From: Vitellaria paradoxa | Taxonomy: Eukaryota; Streptophyta; Magnoliopsida; Ericales; Sapotaceae | Reading direction: 5' to 3' | Length of the DNA stretch: 64,000 nt | NCBI GenBank assembly: GCA_019916065.1 | Contig: CM034240.1 | Span: forward strand, 45,086,026 to 45,150,025 | Part shown: in pieces, positions 59,501-64,000 of the stretch | How the letters are laid out: every line of letters starts with the position of its first letter | How positions within the stretch are numbered: the first letter of the stretch is position 1 | The notes under the pieces: model-generated | The model's input: the letters and a program-made list of their open reading frames with translations, nothing else | Databases searched by the model: none | What the model was told of the DNA's origin: nothing | Made by a program: the position numbers and the translations under genes

Positions 59501-61823
59501 CCTCATCCTGAATATGTCTATTAAGTTAAAGGAAAAATTTTATAGAATAGTTGTAAGACGTACTTTGTTCTATCGCCATCAAGAAACAACATTCTCATAA
59601 GATGAATATGGTGGAAGTTAGGATGTTAAGATAGATAAATGGTAACATAAGGAAAAATAAAATAAGAAATGATTATATGTAAGATAAAGTTGAGGTGTTA
59701 CAGATAGAATTGAAGTTGAGAGAATGTCGTTTAAGATGGTTTTGTCATGTCAAAGGTAGAATTAGAATTGCAGCATTAATGAGTAAATGGATCCAATTAG
59801 AATTTGTAAAGATTAGACACGAGATTAAATGGACTCAAATTGTTAAAAAAAAAAAAACCTAATTTTTCATAATCTCATGGAAAATATAACCTATAATAGA
59901 AATAAATAAAGAGAATTCATGTAGTCGGACTAACTTGTTTGGGACAAAGGCTTTGTTGTGTTGAGTTGACTATGAATAGGAGTCACAAGGTGTACTAATG
60001 ATAGAGGAAACAACAATACTATCCATAAGAAAAGAAGTTATTCAACAAAGAGAAACTTAGAGATCGAAGAAATCAACCAATCTTATATCTTTGTGTGTGT
60101 GTGTGTTTGTATTTTTTTTTTTTAATTGGCTATATGAATCAACAAGATTGTGTAATTTTTTGAGTAATGTTAGTTTCAAACACTGGAACATTATTATTGT
60201 AGTGCAAATCGTAATAGTGGGCTTTGATTTTTCACAAGTTGTATTATATAAACTTTTCCCCTTTTATGTAAAGTTGTATGTGTATTTATAAATTTGAAAA
60301 CAATGGATTTAGTGCTATTTATTTAAGGAAAATTAGGAAAATATTACTTTGCTAGTTTAGATATGGTTTAATTCATAGATTTGATGATAGATTATGATGA
60401 ATTTGAAATTACCAGAAAAAGTAGTTATTTGAAATACTTTGTAATATTGGCTCCATTATTTTAGAAAGTAGTGGCTTTACTATTTTAGTAGTAATTATTA
60501 AAAAAACTTTCATGTATTCTTACATAAATTAGCGATATATTTTTTATTTTAATGCAATTTAAAGTTTTTTACTCATCAATCTCATTGTAACTGGGTACAA
60601 TGGGCATTGCATTCTTTATTTTCCGTCTATGGTAGTCGGGGTTAGAGTAGAGGTTTCAAATAGAGAGAGAGAGCATAGGCTATGGCGAAGGGTTGTATTG
60701 GTGTTCTTTTGTCTTGTATGGTTGATAGAGGAGGGTATATATAGAGGATTAGGCCAGATTTGGGAAGGCTAGTGAGGTTCAATTGGATTAAGTGAATGGC
60801 GTTGTAACTGTGTAACTGGGTACAATGGGCATTGCATTCTTTATTTTCTGTCTATGATAGTCGGGGTTAGAGTAGAGGTTTCAGAGACAGAGAGAGAGAG
60901 AGCATAGGCTATGGCGAAGGTTTGTATTGGTGTTGTTTTGTCTTGTATGGTTGATAGAGGAGGGTATATATAGAGGATTAGGTTAGATTTGGGAAGGCTA
61001 GTGAGGTTCAATTGGATTAAGTGAATGGCGTTGTCTGTTATATGATTGGGCATTGCGAGAATTATGATCTTTTAATGAGGTTGGGAAACCACAGGTTTAT
61101 CTTGTAATATGGAGATATCATATTCTAATGGAGATTTTGAGGTTCCTTGATCACAGCAAGGGAGGTTCAGCCGAACGGTATGATTGAGCTAGGTGTCCCT
61201 CAGCCAAGTACCATGTAGGCGGGTGAGGTGCCTCATGTTGGAGAATTAATCATGCCCACACCATCTAACCTATGCAATAACTTGGTTAGGTGCTGGATTT
61301 TTTATGATTCCCTTTTATTTTGCTACATTGAAAGGTAGCAAAATTTACCTTTAAATGCTATATACCTAAGCCTAAAGTATTTATTTATAATAATCTAGCA
61401 TTGTGTTTCTAAGTTAAATTTTTAGTATTTGTGTGTATGTATGTCAATCTATCCTCACATTTGAAATTTACACTATAAACAATTTAAACTGGTTGGTTTC
61501 TTTGACAGACCTTTTTCTTTCTTGCCCTTCTGTTTTTGGATAAGTACATTCCTCTTTTGTGTGGTTTAGTTTAGGTTAGTCATTTAGATTTTCATCTAAA
61601 AAAAAAAATCACTAGATTTTCAGTTAGTACAGATTATTGAAAGTTACCTTAGCTTTGTAGCATCTACAGATTTACTTTTCCACAGGTCCAAGGTGTAGTT
61701 TTCATGTTGATAACATAATTATGATTTACAAGATTAGTTATGTTTACTTGCAGAAAATATGGCTCTGTGGATGAGCCACTTCTCTCTAGTGGAGTGGACA
61801 TTGAAGGTCATTTTGAGGACTCT
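32590..61823 (+). CDS. ABCC13: ABC transporter C family member 13-like, 5' part (continues beyond window)
   Basis: Seven exons: 32590-32628, 33004-33044, 33137-33221, 34204-34359, 34504-34635, 38433-38533, 61754-61823. They join in frame to 624 nt, 208 codons. The product begins [17 protein letters not shown] and continues SECFTNIVLGFGAN, then [42 protein letters not shown] and [13 protein letters not shown]. This is the N-terminal multi-span domain (TMD0) and linker of plant ABCC (MRP) transporters and matches what I recall of ABCC13 (At2g07680). The core domains and both nucleotide-binding folds must lie to the right. ABCC proteins move organic-anion or glutathione conjugates across vacuolar or plasma membranes; the substrate of ABCC13 is not evident here. 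Introns 1-7 are 375, 92 (AT-AC), 982, 144, 3797, about 23220 and over 2177 bp. All but intron 2 use GT-AG where both ends are visible. Confidence 0.9.
32881..32919 (+). other. G-rich tract with G-quadruplex potential in intron 1
   Basis: Successive G runs (GGGG, GGGGGGGG, GGGG, GGGG, GGG) within about 39 bases on the transcribed strand's RNA sense. Preceded by GGGACGGAGCCAG, a motif I associate with dispersed plant repeats, so the tract may be part of an old insertion. Confidence 0.45.
33045..33136 (+). other. AT-AC U12-type (minor spliceosome) intron
   Basis: The intron starts ATATCCTTTA, an exact U12 donor. It has TTTTCCTTTAAC, a strong U12 branch-site match, about 10 nt before the end, and finishes TTTAC. 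No GT donor fits the frame here. Splicing AT to AC yields AAT-AT|A-GTT, restoring FTNIVLGFGAN, the expected family sequence. Confidence 0.85.
35307..35406 (+). mobile_element. SINE-like retroposon with tRNA-like head
   Basis: 100 bp with a tRNA A-box-like TTAGCTCAGTTGGCGAGC, a C21 homopolymer (35357-35377) and an A-rich 3' end. It is flanked by 17-bp direct repeats (GATCATTCTAAAAGGTT / GATCATTCTGAAAGGTT) at 35290-35306 and 35407-35423. The duplication and A-tail show retroposition. No B box is evident, so it is a truncated SINE or a tRNA-related retropseudogene. Located in ABCC13-like intron 5. Confidence 0.8.
35945..37965 (-). mobile_element. 5'-truncated RTE-type LINE (about 2.0 kb)
   Basis: On the minus strand it encodes, in broken frames, the C-terminal part of an RTE-clade LINE polyprotein. 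Pieces: 37795-37262 ([20 protein letters not shown], then the [14 protein letters not shown] reverse-transcriptase motif), 37124-36696 ([29 protein letters not shown], catalytic motif FVDDI) and 36641-36198 ([37 protein letters not shown]). The 3' end (35945-35970) is an (AACCA)n simple repeat, typical for RTE. Frameshifts and stops make it inactive. It lies antisense in ABCC13-like intron 5. Confidence 0.88.
41346..41503 (-). mobile_element. Au-like tRNA-derived SINE
   Basis: On the minus strand: A box TTGGCGCAACGGTAAGAG, B box GGTTCGAGTCGTGG, then the Au SINE body with GCAGGGTAAG, AGACCCTTCCCCAGACCC and a GCACCGGGCTG end. Flanked by a perfect 15-bp duplication TATGTTTGCATTGCA (41331-41345 and 41504-41518). 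It interrupts an array monomer, so it is younger than the array. The perfect duplication suggests a recent insertion. Confidence 0.93.
45621..46903. mobile_element. Non-autonomous TIR DNA element, about 1.28 kb
   Basis: Left terminus T(n)GGTTGATATTTTA...AATATTGTTAGTTG is inverted at the right (CAGCTAACAATATT...TAAAATATCAACCA(n)); the TIRs are about 90 bp and imperfect. Inside each TIR are clusters of self-complementary motifs such as GCACTCTTTGAAAGAGTG and GCACCCTTTGAAAGGGT. The interior has no transposase; only short T-rich frames. It splits an array monomer between about 45610 and 46910. Superfamily unresolved; long TIRs suggest a MULE-like element. Confidence 0.75.
50804..52958 (+). pseudogene. 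LINE ORF1 remnant (DUF4283-type nucleic-acid-binding protein)
   Basis: The first open piece, 50804-51703 (299 codons), has an N-terminal segment with [19 protein letters not shown] and later [20 protein letters not shown], the DUF4283 signature of plant L1 ORF1 proteins. The following part (about 51862-52000) continues with [20 protein letters not shown] in another frame, so a frameshift separates them. Last piece 52254-52958 is an acidic, low-similarity tail. Broken; no function expected. Confidence 0.7.
52961..56593 (+). pseudogene. LINE ORF2 remnant (endonuclease / reverse transcriptase / zf-RVT)
   Basis: Starts [10 protein letters not shown], then one frameshift near 52990. After that a single frame runs to 56593, broken by eight stops (at 53519, 53744, 53954, 54728, 55262, 55598, 55907, 56375): six TAG, two TAA, no TGA. 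Domains in order: APE-type endonuclease ([16 protein letters not shown], later DHHPLLL), reverse transcriptase ([43 protein letters not shown]), and a C-terminal zf-RVT Cys/His region ([18 protein letters not shown]). The catalytic FADD box reads FADG (55022-55033), which would abolish activity even without the stops. Confidence 0.9.
58675..59517 (-). mobile_element. 5'-truncated RTE-type LINE fragment (about 843 bp)
   Basis: Minus strand, very similar to the 3' 840 bp of the element at 35945. It encodes [11 protein letters not shown] (intact catalytic FADD), [15 protein letters not shown], one TGA where Trp is expected, [12 protein letters not shown], and the natural C-terminus [10 protein letters not shown]. 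3' end is (AACCA)n. An 11-bp duplication CTAT(C/T)AAGTTA flanks it (58664-58674 and 59518-59528). It is inserted in an array monomer. Confidence 0.88.
60586..61034. repeat. Tandem duplication of about 225 bp
   Basis: Two adjacent copies start TGTAACTGGGTACAATGGGC at 60586 and 60811, with only a few differences. Each contains a GA microsatellite and GAGGGTATATATAGAGG, a TATA-box-like motif. They are non-coding and near the 3' end of intron 6. High similarity implies a recent duplication. Confidence 0.9.
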
Positions 61824-61950
61824 GTATGTACTTTTGCCATTATTATTCTTTTAATTTTCTCAAAGATGTCTTGTGTGTGGATTTTGTGGGGGTACTTTCC
61901 CATAAATTTGTACGTTAAGTTGAAGTAAAAGTCTAGCAAGTCACACACGT

Positions 61951-62179
61951 TAAACAATATGGGAAACCTAGTATCAAGTTAGAAGACGTATATCCCTTTT
62001 CTGATACGATTGCAGAAATAAATTTTAATAAATTAAACAAGGGGCCAAAAATGTATGTTTTCTTTAAACAATATGAGAAACCTGGTATCAAGTTAGAAGA
62101 CGTATGTCCCTTTTCTGATACAATTGCAGATATAAACTTTAATAAATTAAACGAGGGACCAAAAATGTATGTTTTCTTG
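61951..62179. repeat. Tandem duplication of 114 bp
   Basis: Copies start TAAACAATATGGGAAACCT (61951) and TAAACAATATGAGAAACCT (62065); both end CCAAAAATGTATGTTTTCTT. About 10 substitutions separate them. Each includes CTGATACGATTGCAG-like sequence, a potential 3' splice site, but no exon follows in frame. Confidence 0.88.
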
Positions 62180-62499
62180 CACTTTTAAGCAATGGCACTA
62201 CAATCTATGTACTTTCTATCTTTATTCTACTCTGCATTACAGCTGTATAAATGTAGTCCACCAACCCACCCCACCGAAAAAAAAAAGAGAAAAAAAAGTT
62301 GGTGGTGTTGGACACCTTTGCTCAAGTTTGAGGTTGGTTTTAATGAAAACCTTAAAAGTCATTTTTCAAAATTTGCAAATTTTCTAGTTAAGATAGCTTG
62401 GGTTACATTGTTGGGCTCATTTCTTATTAGTTTAAGGTTTTGGAATGATTTAGGACATGTGGCTGAAAGAAGTGGTCAAGCATAGAGTCTAATTTGTAA

Positions 62500-62768
62500 A
62501 AAGAATTCTAATTAGTTTTAGGGCATATTTTATTTGTTATTCAGTCTGAAGTTTTAGTTTGGGCTTGACTCAAACTCATTATAATTGGGAGATTCCTATT
62601 CCAATTAGAAAATAATATTCAGTCCAATTTGGTTTAGGATATTTTCAACTTATTGATAACAATATTTTAGATTTTTAGTTCTTGTTCTTGTGTTCAAGAA
62701 TTTATCTCTTTCGTGCTTGAGCGATATCTTGCCAAACGCCCTATGGCTGTGTCAAGTGGTATCAGAGC
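62500..62768 (+). mobile_element. Possible LTR-retroelement remnant with Met-tRNA primer site
   Basis: TGGTATCAGAGC (62757-62768) is the canonical primer-binding site of plant copia elements. The preceding sequence ends TGTGTCA, compatible with an LTR 3' end. The 5' limit (about 62500) is a guess, and no second LTR or gag/pol is visible in the remaining 1.2 kb. Confidence 0.4.
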
Positions 62769-63198
62769 AAGTGTTTCCTTAACTAGTTTTTATCCCCTCC
62801 ATTGTTAGTGGACAAGGTTTTTTATCCTTGTTCTTCCTTTTCCTTGGCTAATCTTAACGGTGACTGAAGCATTGTCAATTTTTGGCTGCACTCATAAGAT
62901 GAGAGCAACAATTGCAGCAGTTCAGAAAGTGTTCACTAAGAACTTCGGAATATGATTGCTCCACTGGTTGTCAACAACCAAGCCACACCAATTGTTGTAG
63001 TCGGAGCACCTGCAGTTAATGGTCATGAGGATAGAATAATGTAGATACACAGTTGCTTGAGGTATGATCCAGTTCATGATTACATCTGGAAAGGAAACTG
63101 ATGTTGTGTTTGGCATGAAGATGGATCTCCATCTTTGGATGGCCAATCGAATGTTTAAGAGTTTCAAAATCCACCTTATGATTAGAATCCTTTTACAA

Positions 63199-63430
63199 AT
63201 TAACTCTATCCTTGACCATTTCTTTTGGCCACCTGTTCTACATCATAGAATAATGGGTTACATATTAAAGCGCTGATTCTAGGAGGTCCTAGTTTCTCTT
63301 ATTGTCAGTGCTAATTAAACTCCATTATTGACCATTTCGTTCGGCCATGTGTTCTACATTCTAGAACAATTGGTTACATACCAAAATAGCACTGATTCTA
63401 GGAGGTCCTGGTTTAACTCTTATTATCAAT
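63199..63430. repeat. Tandem duplication of about 115 bp
   Basis: The motifs TTGACCATTTC, CTGTTCTACAT, GGTTACATA and GCTGATTCTAGGAGGTCCT recur in order in a second, adjacent copy starting near 63313. Diverged by several substitutions and small indels. Possibly part of the retroelement interior noted just upstream. Confidence 0.75.
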
Positions 63431-63550
63431 GCTTTTTCCCGCATTGTTTTTGTGCTCTTTGACTTGTTTGAATTGGTGTACTTTTTGGTTCAGTTTGTTT
63501 GTCACTCTTGTCCACGAGTGTGACAAGTTCGTTCGTGATGAGAAATATTA

Positions 63551-64000
63551 AGGCCCTGTTTGGTAACGTTTTTGTTTTCTGTTTACGTTTTCAAAATTTT
63601 GTAAACTGGCAACAAAAACATGTTTGTTAAATCTGTTTTCTTTTTTTTGTTTCTAAAAAAAATAAAAACGGAAACAGAAAAACGGAAGCAGAAAAAAAGT
63701 GTTTTCACTCTGTCTTTTTTTTTTTTTTTGTAAATATTTTGTCAATTTTAAAACCTTGTCTATTTTTGTTACATTACATAAAAATAAATTATTTTATTCA
63801 AATATTTTATTAAAGTAAGTTATTTTAATAAATAATATAATTAAATTCAATAAATTAATTATATAAATTAATATAAATTATTTTTAATAAATAATAAAAC
63901 TAAATTAATTAATTTAATTTAATAATTAATTATTGCTAAATTATCTGAAATAAATATCATAATTAATTTATTTAATTTAATAATTAAATTAATTTATAAA
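63551..64000. mobile_element. Left end of a MITE-like element, cut by the window edge
   Basis: TTAAGGCCCTGTTTGGTAAC is a typical left terminus of a plant MITE (GGCCCTGTTTGG after TTA). Followed by AACAAAAACA/TGTTTTCTTTT-type sequence. The right end was not seen, so the extent is unknown. Confidence 0.4.

Larger units (their letters stand above)
38792..59967 (+). repeat. Tandem array of about 612-bp monomers derived from an RTE LINE C-terminus
   Basis: About 24 diverged monomers, all in plus orientation. A landmark (AGGATTTGATTTGGGTGGTTG and variants) falls near 38996, 39614, 40228, 40588, 41160, 41655, 42013, 42625, 43240, 43857, 44461, 45065, 46985, 47587, 48210, 48822, 48900, 49510, 50080, (50690 truncated), 57287, 57372, 57985 and 58602. 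Normal spacing is 602-623 bp; exceptions are deletions, short duplications or later insertions. Translated piecewise, each monomer reads as the end of an RTE reverse transcriptase: [51 protein letters not shown], ending NRRFSSK. No monomer is intact. The last one passes at 59914-59967 into an RTE-like 3' tail (CATGTAGTCGGACTAACTTG, then GACAAAGGCTTTGTTG). Confidence 0.9.
38534..61753 (+). other. Giant intron 6 of the ABCC13-like gene (about 23.2 kb)
   Basis: Bounded by CCAG|GTAATA at 38533/38534 and TTGCAG|AAAATATGG at 61753/61754; the split Arg codon joins in frame. The intron is mostly repeat DNA: an RTE-derived tandem array, an Au-like SINE, a TIR element, an L1-type LINE and an RTE fragment, then a 225-bp tandem duplication. 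Outside these no gene is visible in it. Confidence 0.85.
61824..64000. other. Start of ABCC13-like intron 7, no further exon seen
   Basis: Begins with the donor GTATGT after exon 7. I searched for the next expected segment (the FWDLLTFKSI-type start of the first core membrane domain) and did not find it before the window ends. The stretch holds two tandem duplications, an LTR-element remnant and a MITE end. Confidence 0.6.

Noticed and set aside
38792..59967. CRISPR-like or coding-repeat interpretation of the 612-bp array
   Set aside because: Monomers are long, contiguous without spacers, eukaryotic, and clearly related to a LINE reverse transcriptase with shared stops.
62192..62485. 97-codon open frame in ABCC13-like intron 7
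   Set aside because: Does not resemble the next expected ABCC segment and overlaps another frame of equal quality; low-complexity Lys run.

Overview
The window is plant nuclear DNA, almost certainly from a eudicot with a TE-rich genome. It is AT-rich, its genes have spliceosomal introns, and it holds plant gene families (an early-nodulin-like phytocyanin, a plant receptor-like kinase, a chloroplast DUF1995 protein, a plant ABCC transporter) together with plant TE types (Au-like SINE, RTE and L1 LINEs, short copia-type LTR elements, many MITEs). The species cannot be named from sequence alone.

Layout. (1) 521-1154 (+): two-exon lamin-like / early-nodulin-like phytocyanin. (2) 5195-7300 (-): single-exon receptor-like kinase resembling Arabidopsis At1g80870, with a very long insertion in the activation segment. 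(3) 7.4-18.1 kb: intergenic DNA with MITEs, local tandem duplications and two short non-autonomous copia-like LTR elements (11362-12676 and 15361-16710). The second has a perfect 5-bp target duplication and a GC-rich minisatellite inside. (4) 18157-26054 (-): complete 12-exon gene for an LPA3-like chloroplast protein (DUF1995). All 12 exons join in frame to 391 codons. (5) 26.2-32.5 kb: AT-rich intergenic DNA with a cluster of MITEs. (6) 32590 to beyond the right edge (+): 5' part of an ABCC13-like ABC transporter gene. Seven exons join in frame to 208 codons covering the N-terminal membrane domain; the ATP-binding cassettes lie outside the window.

The most striking structure is inside the ABCC gene. 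Intron 2 is a 92-bp AT-AC (U12-type) intron. Intron 6 is about 23.2 kb, and most of it is a tandem array of about 24 monomers of about 612 bp. The monomer derives from the C-terminal reverse-transcriptase region of an RTE-type LINE. Most monomers share the same in-frame stop codons, so the array grew by DNA-level amplification of an already dead copy. Some pairs of monomers share deletion or duplication junctions. The last monomer runs into an RTE-like 3' tail. The array was later invaded by an Au-like SINE, a TIR element, a 6.0-kb L1-type LINE with a 20-bp target duplication, and a younger RTE fragment.

The three complete genes and the partial ABCC gene are not an operon and show no evident shared pathway. 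They are ordinary neighbours in a plant chromosome arm, and the window's novelty lies in the repeats and in unusual gene structure.
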